Positions 8,247 through 16,965 of a stretch of 64,000 nucleotides of DNA are shown in pieces (the first letter of the stretch is position 1; each line of letters begins with the position of its first letter). This DNA is from Methylobacterium sp. Leaf104 (lineage in GTDB: Bacteria; Pseudomonadota; Alphaproteobacteria; Rhizobiales; Beijerinckiaceae). The stretch covers positions 1,614-65,613 of the forward strand of contig NZ_LMMZ01000008.1 of assembly GCF_001422885.1 (NCBI RefSeq), read 5' to 3'. Made by a program: the position numbers and the translations under genes. The notes beneath the pieces are model-generated. The model did not search any database. It was not told where the DNA came from and was given only the letters and a program-made list of their open reading frames with translations.

Positions 8247-8399
8247 CTAGGCGCTAAGCCCAAGGTTCGTGAGGCTCTCGTCGATCACGAGCCCCTTCTC
8301 GGCCGCCCACTTATCTGCGGCCTCGCGCTGCCGGGGGAGGCTTTCGCCACGCATCTGCCCCGGGCGCGGGAAGCGGATGTATGAGTATGCCCTGGCCAT
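8247..8399 (-). pseudogene. serine recombinase N-terminal fragment
   Basis: A 50-residue frame starting MARAYSYIRFPRPGQMRGES, then LPRQREAADKWAAEKGL and ending LTNLGLSA before TAG. It matches the start of resolvase/invertase family large recombinases, which normally read YSYIRFS..Q..G.SL.RQ...A..WA...GL. The residue expected to be the catalytic serine is Pro11 here, and everything after the first half of the catalytic domain is missing. The break at about 8247 lies beside the GHKL ATPase start, so it may mark an old insertion or rearrangement junction. It is a relic of an integrase-type mobile element, not an active recombinase. Confidence 0.7.
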
Positions 8400-8953
8400 G
8401 ACGGCGACCGTATCGACACCCAAAGGTCAGGGTCAACTTTATGTGGCACGACATGGGGACATTGTGGTCGCCGGACTGACCATTCCATTTCAACGGCAGC
8501 TGTCGGACTCCAAGCGGCGATTCAGATGATTTCGCCCGAAGGTCCGCTGATGGCGCATCTCGGAAGGCGCGACGGCGCTTTGACGCACGGTAGCAAGTGC
8601 ATCCCGGCTATCGAACCCGCTATCTTCGCGAAAACATCAGCCAGACCAAGACGAGGCGTACGCAGCCGGCCGAGCGGTGGCGGTGGTAGTGCACTACCTG
8701 CGCCTACCTTCCCTACGCCCCCTGCCGGCATTCTGCCGTACCGCCGCCGACGCGGACGACGGCGACTGCGCCCCCCTGGCGGACTAGCACCTCGACCGGC
8801 GACGACGCCCAGGCACCCGCCCGGCTACACCGATGCGCGCCGGCCGTTTGGCAGGAGTCCAAGCCGCACTTCCTCCTCCATCGTTAATCGCGCTGCCCCG
8901 TCCGGGAACCCAGTCCAGCCGCACCACCGCGGCCGTGACTCAGGACCACCCCA
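8400..8953. other. intergenic upstream of first PGN_0703 gene
   Basis: Between the recombinase fragment and the next gene I see no supported gene. Frames spanning 8526-8900 have poor codon structure (Arg/Pro runs) and no family resemblance. The last 70 bp resemble the region before the second PGN_0703 paralogue (see 8885-8946). Confidence 0.5.
8885..8946 (+). promoter_or_regulatory. upstream block conserved between the two PGN_0703 genes
   Basis: In order: TAATCGCG (8885), the palindrome-like GGGAACCC (8904), ACCGCGGCCG (8926) and TCAGGAC (8940), then ATG at 8954. The same words occur before the paralogue at 21153, 21181, 21203 and 21217, with the last three shifted by only one base relative to the start codon. 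This suggests a retained promoter or operator copied with the gene. Confidence 0.55.
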
Positions 8954-10162
8954 ATGGACATCACCGCCCCCCTGCCGCCCGTTAGCGCCAACGACCCCAC
9001 GCCCGTCGCGGACGCCGCCCGCGCACTCCTCGACCCCAGCGGCCTCGGACCGATCGAACGCGTGCCCCTCATCCCCGAGGCTCAGCGCCGCCAGCACCAT
9101 GTCTTCGTCCCCGCCGACCACCGCTTCAAGGCCGCCGCCCGCTTCATGCAGGCGCTCTGGCGCGAGGACCGCGGCCTGGCGATCGGCACTCACTTCGACC
9201 GCCGCGAGCCGCATCGCCCCCGCCGTCTCGGCTCACGCATCTCGACCGCAGCTGGCACCCTCGGAGCCAACTTCCTTCATCCGGACATCGTCCCGGTGGT
9301 CAACCGGGCGCTCGCCTACCGCGAGCCAGGCGCTGCCTACGACATCGACCGCCTCAGGACCAACCTGCTGTCCTCGCAGCCGCTGGTCTTCAACCTGTTC
9401 GGCCTGCTCGCTCGCGACCTGCAACTGGCCACTCGGTTCGTCGCTGAGCTGTTCCCCAAGACTCTGACCGAGGTCCAAGACATCCTATTCGAGCACTCGC
9501 CCGGCCGCGGCGACCACCACTTCACCGCCGACCGCACTGCCTACGACGTCGTCCTGCGCGGCCGGGACGCGACCGGGGCGAGGGCGCTACTTTGCGTCGA
9601 GATCAAGTACAGCGAAGCCGGTCACGAGCCCGCGCCACCGCCACACCCTCAGCACACACAGATCGCCCGCACCACCCCCGGCCTGTTCGTAAACCCGGAC
9701 GACCCGACCCTCACAGGCTCTTCCTGCCAGCAACTCTACCGCCAGCACTGCCTCGCGAGCGCCATGCTCACGGCCGGACTCGCAGACACGGCGACGCTGG
9801 CCTTCGTTGCCCCGACCCACAACCAGCTCGCGCACTCAGCGGCGGCAACTTACACGCACCAACTCATCGACCCGCAGGCCGGCCCGATCCCGTTCGTCCC
9901 GTTGACCCTGGAGCACGCGTTCGCGGCCATAGCGGCAGCCGGCGTCCCGGACCACGCCCGCGCACTGCACCGCCGCTACACCGACCTGTGGCTCGTCGAC
10001 GGCGAACTCGACCTCGTCGCGGCGACCGCGCCCGCACCCGTGCCCGTCCCCACCCCGGTACCGAGCGCACGGACCATGACCAACATACCCTCCGCCCCAT
10101 CGCGGCCGACGCGGCCACACGCGACCCGCCACTTCGTCAAGCGGGTCGCTCACGCCGCCTGA
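8954..10162 (+). CDS. PGN_0703-type PD-(D/E)XK nuclease-like protein, paralogue 1
   Basis: A 402-residue protein. It carries the family landmarks RFMQALWREDRGLAIG (about 57-72), LGSRIS, then NLLSSQPLVFNLFGLLARDL, FEHSPGRGDHHFTADRTAYD and CVEIKYSE (about 215). The Asp of AYDVV and the E-x-K of VEIK fit a PD-(D/E)XK core. From memory this is the 'PGN_0703 family putative restriction endonuclease' pattern; the DNA target is unknown. A Pro/Val-rich linker (VPVPTPVPS) and basic tail follow at about 355-402, absent from paralogue 2. It is monocistronic and followed by a strong hairpin at 10179. It has no methyltransferase partner, so it is not a classical R-M gene. Confidence 0.7.
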   Translation: MDITAPLPPVSANDPTPVADAARALLDPSGLGPIERVPLIPEAQRRQHHVFVPADHRFKAAARFMQALWREDRGLAIGTHFDRREPHRPRRLGSRISTAAGTLGANFLHPDIVPVVNRALAYREPGAAYDIDRLRTNLLSSQPLVFNLFGLLARDLQLATRFVAELFPKTLTEVQDILFEHSPGRGDHHFTADRTAYDVVLRGRDATGARALLCVEIKYSEAGHEPAPPPHPQHTQIARTTPGLFVNPDDPTLTGSSCQQLYRQHCLASAMLTAGLADTATLAFVAPTHNQLAHSAAATYTHQLIDPQAGPIPFVPLTLEHAFAAIAAAGVPDHARALHRRYTDLWLVDGELDLVAATAPAPVPVPTPVPSARTMTNIPSAPSRPTRPHATRHFVKRVAHAA

Positions 10163-10178
10163 CACGGCCCGACTATAG

Positions 10179-10209
10179 CGGTCGCCCGCCCTAAGCGGGC
10201 GGGCGACCG
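10179..10209 (+). terminator. GC-rich hairpin after PGN_0703 paralogue 1
   Basis: A perfect 13-bp stem (CGGTCGCCCGCCC pairing with GGGCGGGCGACCG) with a 5-nt TAAGC loop, starting 16 bp after the stop codon. There is no U-tract, so it may stabilise the 3' end rather than act alone as an intrinsic terminator. Confidence 0.6.
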
Positions 10210-10903
10210 CACCCCGCTTCATCCCCGGCACGGCAGACGAACCGCGCCGGGGCTTCCGCAGTGGACCACTGCCACCCGCGCTCACCACAGAAGCATATAG
10301 ATTTCGGTTCAGGCAGCGAGCTCAGCACAGACCTGCCACAGTCCCCCACCTGGCACAAAACCTCGATAGCTTCATCAGAGTTCTGCGAAGCTGCTCTATA
10401 TCAAAACGAATCACTGTAGTTTAAAACAGGACCTGTCGATCGACGGCGCCGCACCGGAACCCTGCTGCAGGCACGACTTACCTGATCTGCACTTATACGC
10501 CTGTTCACAACGAGCGCCACCTCCTAGCACCCTTACCCAGAACCGTCGCCGCAGTCCCGGTGCGGCGTCCCTTCAGCGGGCGCCCCTTCATGCTCACCCA
10601 CCACCAAATCTATCACCGCCGCGCCGTCGCGACGTTCACGACGAGCCGCCTGATCGACACCGCCCCACGCCACCTCGCGCGAGCCCTGCAGCATCCATGG
10701 CTGTTCAGGCCACCAGCGGCGGAGCCGCAGCGGCCACCCCCGATCGCGATCGACCTCAATCCTGCTCCCGACAGATGCGGCGCACTTACGCTGCACAGTC
10801 AGTGCGGCTACATCAGCGAGCGCCGCCCGCTCCGGACCCGGCATGACGCGAGCACCCGCGTCACGGCCGCAGCCGACGACGAGGCGGCCCTTCCTGAGGG
10901 GGA
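10210..10903. other. intergenic, decayed sequence
   Basis: About 700 bp without a supported gene. The stretch 10290-10440 is locally AT-richer than its neighbours. A plus-strand frame from 10560 (MRRPFSGRPF, or MLTHHQIYHR at 10590) stays open into the 98-bp repeat but has no recognisable domain. It may be the 5' part of a decayed gene whose conserved end is the repeat at 10904. Confidence 0.4.
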
Positions 10904-11001
10904 CGAGACACCCGTCCTGGCGCTCACCATCGATCTGACGCCGCAGATCCAGCCGGGGCCGACGATCTCCACCCGCGCGACCCTGTCCGTCCACTTCGTG
11001 C
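10904..11001 (+). repeat. 98-bp direct repeat, copy 1
   Basis: Identical by eye to 19882-19979. After it, copy 1 lacks 18 bp (six codons) that copy 2 has, and both then share GCTCCGGCGCTTGGCGGA. The plus-strand frame (PVLALTIDLTPQIQPGP, then TISTRATLSVHF) uses almost only G/C in third positions, so it is probably the remnant of a coding segment. It lies about 92 bp before repeat copy B, as copy 2 lies before copy C. Confidence 0.7.
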
Positions 11002-11110
11002 GCTCCGGCGCTTGGCGGAACTGCCGACAGCTTGATGCTGACAAACGTACTGCAGACGGGAGAGGACGCCCAAGTAGGCACCTCGCTGAAGTCGCGCCCT
11101 TACGCACCCT

Positions 11111-11201
11111 GCCAAGTGTTTGAACCTTGGCACGTCTGACCACGGGCATTCTGCCGACAAACCGCCTCGAATGCATCCAACGAGCTACAGCTCGCCCCCG
11201 C
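11111..11201 (+). repeat. structured island repeat, copy B
   Basis: GCCAAGT-N7-CCTTGGC (11111-11131, one mismatch in the stem), TTCTGCCGACA at offset 38, and the perfect palindrome GAGCT-AC-AGCTC followed by GCCCCCGC at offset 78. It lies 110 bp before the helicase-nuclease gene. Between offsets 22 and 48 it is nearly identical to copy C (GTCTGACCACGGGCATTCTG). Confidence 0.8.
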
Positions 11202-11310
11202 CGATCCACCGACACAACATCGACGACCCAATCCGTTCGCCGACCCGTGTCTAAATGGCCATAGACAAACTAGGCCGGAATATCGTTCAAGTTCCTCGAC
11301 GGAGGAAAAA

Positions 11311-14300
11311 ATGGCGGGAACGGCGTCAGCTATGAAGGACGATAGCTCCGGGTCAGTCTTCCAGTCAGATCTGCCCGTAGACGCCAAGGTCGAGCGGGCG
11401 CGCGCCGAGCTCCTCGACCTCTCCGCGCGCAACCGTCTGCTCAATATGCCGCGCTCAACCAAGAGCGTGAAATCCCTTGAGATCGTCGACGAGAAGGCGT
11501 CCGAGGTGTTTCGGATGCTTCTGCATGATGGCAAGACCTTTACCTTTCTACCCGGCCGCGTCAGCCGGACGAAGGCCGAACCAGACGCTTCTGACATCCC
11601 CGAGGCCGAGGCCGAGCCGGACGAAGTCGATGCGCTGCCTCAGCCCGAGACCGACACCCTCAATGAGCGCGGCGTCTACAGTCGCCACGCCGACACCAAA
11701 CTACAGACCCGCCTGACTTCGGAGGGGCTGCAGAAGCGCCTGCTCGACCTCTACGTTGATGCACGCACGCTCGAAGAGGAGCAGGGCGTCAACGTCCTCT
11801 ACCTCGCGCTCGGCACGCTGAAGTGGATCGACCCGAATAATGCGGCCAACGTCCGGTACGCGCCCCTGACCCTGCTACCAGTCAGGCTCGAGCGTGGTTC
11901 GGCCGCCGAGCGCTTTCGCCTGCGGTGGCGTGGCGAGGAGCAAGCTCCCAACCTCTCGCTCGAAGTCTATCTCGAGCGCGTTCATACGATCCGCTTGCCC
12001 GGGATGGAGCTTGGCGAGGACTTCGACCCGACCGCCTACGCCGCCAATGTGGCGCAGGCGGTGGCGCTGAAGCCGGGCTGGGAGGTCTTGCCCGACGACA
12101 TCGTGCTCGGCTTCTTCTCGTTTGCAAAATTCTTGATGTACCGCGACCTCGACCCGGCCAACTGGCCAGTGGGCGCCCGCTTCACGGATCGCGCGAACAT
12201 CCGGGCACTTCTGTCCGATGGCTTCCCGGCGGCCGAGGACCTCATCAGCGAGGACGCGTCGATCGACCCGCACATCGGGCCGGCCGACCAACTTCACATC
12301 GTCGACTGCGACAGTTCGCAATCGGTGGCGGTGCACGAGGTGCGGCGCGGTCGCGACCTCGTCATCCAGGGACCGCCCGGGACCGGCAAGTCACAGACGA
12401 TCGCCAACATCATCGCGGCGGCGGTCGCCGACGGGCGCAGCGTGCTGTTCGTCGCCGAGAAGATGGCTGCGCTCGAGGTGGTCAAGCGGCGCCTTGACGG
12501 TGCGGGGGTCGGTGACGCCTGTCTCGAATTGCACTCCAACAAGGCCAACAAGCGCGCAATGCTCGACGAGCTGCGCCGCACATGGGAGCTCGGCGCCCCC
12601 CAATCGGGTGCCGAGGCGAACCTGATCGCCCGCCTGACGGAGGCGCGCGATGCGCTGAATGCCCATCCGGCGAGGCTCCACCAAGAGCACACCCCCTCAG
12701 GTCTCACTCCGTACCAAGTTATTGGGCACCTCACGCGCCTGCGCCAGGATGGCGAACGCCCGTCGGATCTCGAACTGTCCGCGGCGCCGTCCTGGGACGC
12801 GGACGGGGTACGCCGGCGCGACGATCTACTGACCGAGCTCGCCCAGCGCGTCTCCGACATCGGCCGGCCGGACGACCACCCCTGGCGCGGTGTGGGCCTC
12901 GAGGCGATCCTGCCGACCGACGTCGAGCGGCTGAAGCTCCGCCTCGCCGACCTGCGGGGGACTTTGGCGGCAGCGCGCGACGAGGCTGAGGCTGTATGCG
13001 GCCCGCTCGGGCGACCGGGGCTCGCGTCCCTCGGCGACCTTGAGCTCGCCGCCGCGCTGGCCGAGCGCTTCGCCGGGGCACCGACGGTTCTCGGCGACGC
13101 AGCCCTCGGCTGCGACGCGTGGAGTACGCATCGACCCGAGCTCGCCACGCTGCTCGAGCGCGGGAGTGCCCACGCCGCGCTCGTCGCCGAACTCTCCGGC
13201 GTAGTACGGGCAGAGGCCTACGGGATCGACCTCACAGGCCTGCGCGCCGGGCTCGAGACCCTGCCGAAAGCCTTCCCGGCCGAAGGCTTCGCCCGCGCGG
13301 CCGCAATCGAGGCGCAGGTCCCGCGAGTGCTGACCGCCGCCCGCGACCTGAAGGGGCGGCTCGGGTCCGCGGGAGCCACCGAGACCCTAAATGACATCGA
13401 GCGGCTTGTTGCCACCGCGCGGCGCGTGGCGGATGCCCCAGACGCGAGCCCCGAGGCCTTCGCCGCGACCGTCTGGGAGCGGGGGATCGATCAGGCAGAA
13501 GACCTCGCCAAGGCGGCGGTCACGCTCGCCCAGAACCGTGCGGCGACCGCGGGCGTCCTGACCGAGGCCGCCTGGACGACGGAACTCGCCGTGGTTCGCC
13601 AAGTTCTCGCAGCCAAGGGTACGGGCCTCACCCGGTTCCTATCGGGCGAGTGGCGCGCGGCCAACCGCCTCGTGAAGACGGTGCTCGCTTCGCCCAACAC
13701 CCCGCTGCCCGCTGTGCTCGCCGCCCTCGACGCGCTCCAGGCCGGCAAAACGGCGGTCGCGCTCCTGAAGGCCGAGGACGCCTTTGGACGGGCGGCGTTC
13801 GGCGCCGACTGGCGAGCCGAACGGTCCCGGCCCGAGCCACTCCAGGCCCTCGTCGCCTGGATGCGCAGCCTGCGCGGCCTCGGTGCCGAACCGCGCCTGA
13901 TCGCGAGCCGCCTACCCGACCGTGCCGACCTCGAGGCGCGAGCCTCCGCCCTCGCGCGACTGCACGAGGAGCTCACCCCGCTCGCACTCCGCCACTGGGC
14001 GGACCTCGGCGATGCGAACGGTTCGGCCTTCCCGGACGTGACGGGCGTCGACCGGGCTCCCCTCGCGCGGCTGGCCGATCGCGCGGGGGCCGTCGCCGCC
14101 CTCGACGTGGGGTGCCGTGCGGTGATGATCGCGGCCGACACGACCGTTGCCCACCGCCTCGCCCTGCTCGCGCGCCTAGCCGCCGCACAGGAGGCCGCCG
14201 ACGCGCTCGAGGCGGCGGACGCCCTCGGCCGCACCGCATTCGGGCCTGCTTGGCGCGGCCCGAGTTCCGACTGGCCTGCCCTCAAAGCCGCCGCAGCTTG

Positions 14301-16929
14301 GATCTGGGACAACGCCGAGATTCGCGAGCAAGCCGCCCGCGTCCCGGACCGGGCCGCACTGGCTAGGCAGGCGGAGGCGGCCGCGGCTGAGGCCAACCGC
14401 TTGGCCGCCAGCCTCGACGCGCTCTTCGTGGAGCTGAGGCTCGACGTGGTCGCGCTGTTCACCCAGGCAGGTGCTACCACAATCCCGACGGAGGCGCTGG
14501 CCGCCGGTCTTGCGCGCTGGAGCGTGGGGATCGAGGGTCTGTCGAAATGGGTCGCCTATCGCGAGCGCGCCAATCGCGCCCGAGAGCTCGGGCTCGGCGA
14601 GCTTGTCGACCGACTCGCCGACGGCCGACTCGCGCCGGATACCGCCCGACCCGCCTTCGAGATGGCCTACTTCGAGGCACTGTTTCGCAAGCTCGCGAAG
14701 GACGATCCGGCGCTCGTCCGCTTCGACGGCGAGCTGCACGGGCGACTGGCCGCCCAGTTCGCCGATCTGGACCGGCAGCGTATCGCCCTAGCCCGCGTCG
14801 AGGTTGCCCGCGCTCACCACCGACGTATTCCGAAGGTCGCAGGCGGGGTCGGGCCGCTCGGTGTCCTGAGGGCCGAGATGGCGCGGAGACGCGGGCACAT
14901 GCCGATCCGGCAGCTCGTGCAGCGCGCCGCTCCCGCAATCCAGGCGCTCAAGCCTGTCCTGATGATGAGCCCGCTCTCGGTGGCGCAGTTCCTGCCGCCG
15001 GGGGTGATCGAGTTCGACCTCCTCGTGATGGACGAGGCGAGCCAGATCCAGCCGGTCGACGCGCTGGGCTCCATCGCCCGCGCGCGCCAAGTCGTCGTGG
15101 TCGGTGACGAGAAGCAGCTGCCGCCGACCCGCTTCTTCTCCAAGATGACCGGCGGCGCGGGCGATGAGGACGACGATGGCACTGCCCAGGTCGCTGACGT
15201 AGAGAGCGTACTCGGCCTGTTCACCGCCCGCGGGCTGCCCCAGCGCATGCTGCGCTGGCACTATCGCAGCCGACATCAGTCGCTGATCGCCGTCTCGAAC
15301 AGCCAGTTCTACGAGAACAAGCTGTTCATCGTGCCGAGCCCCTACACCGGCGAAGCTGGGATGGGCCTGCGCTACCACGAAGTGGCCGACGGGGTGTTCG
15401 ACAGCGGCAACACCGGCACCAACCCGGTGGAGGCGAAGGCCGTGGCCGAGGCCGTGCTCCGGCACGCGCTAGCCCACCCGAAACTCAGCTTGGGCGTCGT
15501 GGCGTTCTCGGTGCGTCAGCGCCGCGCCATTCAGGACGAGGTCGAGCGTCTGCGCCGGCTTAACCCAGAGACGGAGGCGTTCTTCCAGGATCACCCGAAC
15601 GAGCCGTTCTTCGTTAAGAACCTCGAGAACGTACAGGGCGACGAACGCGACGTCGTAATGATCTCGGTGGGCTACGGGCGCAACGCGCAAGGCTACATGG
15701 CCATGCGCTTCGGGCCCTTGAGCGCGGAGGGAGGCGAGCGGCGACTTAACGTTCTGATCAGCCGAGCAAAGCGGCGCTGCGAAGTCTACGCCTCGATCAC
15801 CGATGAGGACATCGACCTCGAACGCGCCAAGGGCCGGGGCGTGCTAGCCTTCAAGCTGTTCCTGCATTACGCCCGTACAGGGCGGCTCGGAGTCGCGCAG
15901 ACGACGGGGCGAGACCACGACAGCGTGTTCGAGGCGCAGGTCGCACGCGCCCTGCAGGCTCGCGGCTACCAGGTTCACCCACAGGTCGGTCTGGCGGGCT
16001 TCTTCATCGACCTCGCCATCGCCGACTCAGAGCGGCCGGGGCGTTATCTCCTGGGCATCGAGTGCGACGGGGCGGCTTATCACGCGTCCCGCTCGGCGCG
16101 CGACCGTGACCGGCTGCGCCAAGCCGTGCTCGAGGACCACGGCTGGATCATCCACCGGATCTGGAGCACGGACTGGTTCCAGCGCCCCGAGGAGCAGCTC
16201 GAGCGGACGGTCGCGGCGGTCGAGGCTGCCAAGATCGAACTCGACGCACGCCTGGAGTTCGGCGGGGCGCACACCCGAGCCGTCCCTATCGAGGTCGTAA
16301 CGATCGAGCGGGCCGATGTCATCGAAGTGGGTCTGAGCGAGCGCACAGACGAGCAGCCCAGCCGCCTCTACGTCGAACTGGTGCCCAACGCCCCGCGCGG
16401 CCAGCCCGAACTGCACGAGACGCCCACGGGACTGCTGGCCGGCCTCGTTGAGCAGGTTGTGGCGGTCGAAGGGCCGGTACACGTCGACGAAGTGACCGCC
16501 CGCGTGCGTCAGGCCTGGGGCCTGCAGCGCAGTGGCCCCCGCATCCAGGCAGCCGTCGAGCGCGGCATCGAGGCGGCGCGCGCGCGCGGGGGAATCGAGC
16601 GGGACGGCCCGTTCCTCGCGCTACCAGGCCAGGCGATCACCGTGCGCGACCGCAGCTTGGCGGGGTCCGGCACGCTGCGGCGGCCGGAGATGCTGCCGCC
16701 GTTCGAGCTGCGCGCGGCGATCCAGGAAATCGTGGCGGGGAGTTTCGGGGCGAGCGCCGAAGAAATCGTCCCGGCGGTCGCGCGGATGCTCGGGTTCAAG
16801 GCGACGAGCGCGCAGCTGCGGGAGATCATTGGAGCGCAAATCGAGGGGCTGACGCGCGACGGCGCGCTCACTGCTCAGGGACCGCTGTTGACGGTAGCGA
16901 GCACGTCACCGGCGTCGCGGACGGTGTGA
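11311..16929 (+). CDS. DUF4011 / SF1 helicase / Vsr-like nuclease / DUF3320 defence protein
   Basis: An 1872-residue multidomain protein. DUF4011 lies near the N-terminus (RAELLDLSARNRLLNMPRST, 31-50). The Walker A motif GPPGTGKSQT is at about 354. A very long, mostly helical insertion follows, then Walker B MDEASQIQP (Asp1241), VVVGDEKQLPP, WHYRSRH, NVQGDERDVV and LISRAKRR complete an SF1 (UPF1-like) helicase. A PD-(D/E)XK nuclease of the MTES_1575/Vsr type (GFFIDLAI, then GIECDGAAYH and WIIHRIWSTDWF) spans about 1525-1640, with DUF3320 at about 1710-1790. The RBS GGAGG lies just before ATG 11311. Proteins with this layout are catalogued as single-gene antiphage systems (Hhe-like, from memory). 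Here it is followed after 36 bp by a Schlafen-STAND gene. Confidence 0.85.
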   Translation: MAGTASAMKDDSSGSVFQSDLPVDAKVERARAELLDLSARNRLLNMPRSTKSVKSLEIVDEKASEVFRMLLHDGKTFTFLPGRVSRTKAEPDASDIPEAEAEPDEVDALPQPETDTLNERGVYSRHADTKLQTRLTSEGLQKRLLDLYVDARTLEEEQGVNVLYLALGTLKWIDPNNAANVRYAPLTLLPVRLERGSAAERFRLRWRGEEQAPNLSLEVYLERVHTIRLPGMELGEDFDPTAYAANVAQAVALKPGWEVLPDDIVLGFFSFAKFLMYRDLDPANWPVGARFTDRANIRALLSDGFPAAEDLISEDASIDPHIGPADQLHIVDCDSSQSVAVHEVRRGRDLVIQGPPGTGKSQTIANIIAAAVADGRSVLFVAEKMAALEVVKRRLDGAGVGDACLELHSNKANKRAMLDELRRTWELGAPQSGAEANLIARLTEARDALNAHPARLHQEHTPSGLTPYQVIGHLTRLRQDGERPSDLELSAAPSWDADGVRRRDDLLTELAQRVSDIGRPDDHPWRGVGLEAILPTDVERLKLRLADLRGTLAAARDEAEAVCGPLGRPGLASLGDLELAAALAERFAGAPTVLGDAALGCDAWSTHRPELATLLERGSAHAALVAELSGVVRAEAYGIDLTGLRAGLETLPKAFPAEGFARAAAIEAQVPRVLTAARDLKGRLGSAGATETLNDIERLVATARRVADAPDASPEAFAATVWERGIDQAEDLAKAAVTLAQNRAATAGVLTEAAWTTELAVVRQVLAAKGTGLTRFLSGEWRAANRLVKTVLASPNTPLPAVLAALDALQAGKTAVALLKAEDAFGRAAFGADWRAERSRPEPLQALVAWMRSLRGLGAEPRLIASRLPDRADLEARASALARLHEELTPLALRHWADLGDANGSAFPDVTGVDRAPLARLADRAGAVAALDVGCRAVMIAADTTVAHRLALLARLAAAQEAADALEAADALGRTAFGPAWRGPSSDWPALKAAAAWIWDNAEIREQAARVPDRAALARQAEAAAAEANRLAASLDALFVELRLDVVALFTQAGATTIPTEALAAGLARWSVGIEGLSKWVAYRERANRARELGLGELVDRLADGRLAPDTARPAFEMAYFEALFRKLAKDDPALVRFDGELHGRLAAQFADLDRQRIALARVEVARAHHRRIPKVAGGVGPLGVLRAEMARRRGHMPIRQLVQRAAPAIQALKPVLMMSPLSVAQFLPPGVIEFDLLVMDEASQIQPVDALGSIARARQVVVVGDEKQLPPTRFFSKMTGGAGDEDDDGTAQVADVESVLGLFTARGLPQRMLRWHYRSRHQSLIAVSNSQFYENKLFIVPSPYTGEAGMGLRYHEVADGVFDSGNTGTNPVEAKAVAEAVLRHALAHPKLSLGVVAFSVRQRRAIQDEVERLRRLNPETEAFFQDHPNEPFFVKNLENVQGDERDVVMISVGYGRNAQGYMAMRFGPLSAEGGERRLNVLISRAKRRCEVYASITDEDIDLERAKGRGVLAFKLFLHYARTGRLGVAQTTGRDHDSVFEAQVARALQARGYQVHPQVGLAGFFIDLAIADSERPGRYLLGIECDGAAYHASRSARDRDRLRQAVLEDHGWIIHRIWSTDWFQRPEEQLERTVAAVEAAKIELDARLEFGGAHTRAVPIEVVTIERADVIEVGLSERTDEQPSRLYVELVPNAPRGQPELHETPTGLLAGLVEQVVAVEGPVHVDEVTARVRQAWGLQRSGPRIQAAVERGIEAARARGGIERDGPFLALPGQAITVRDRSLAGSGTLRRPEMLPPFELRAAIQEIVAGSFGASAEEIVPAVARMLGFKATSAQLREIIGAQIEGLTRDGALTAQGPLLTVASTSPASRTV

Positions 16930-16965
16930 GCGCCGATAGTAATTGGTGAGCCGGAGAGACCATTG

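Noticed and set aside
8731..8742. Extra copy of the repeat (GGCATTCTGCCG near 8731)
   Set aside because: Only one short block matches; the palindrome 38 bp upstream and the AGCTC block at offset 78 are missing.
8526..9467. Plus-strand frame overlapping the first PGN_0703 gene start
   Set aside because: Low-complexity Pro/Ser/Arg reading in another frame; the 8954 frame carries the family motifs.
13491..14480. Long minus-strand open frame inside the helicase-nuclease gene
   Set aside because: Ala/Ser/Arg-rich antisense shadow of the giant plus-strand gene, which has recognised domains on both sides of it.
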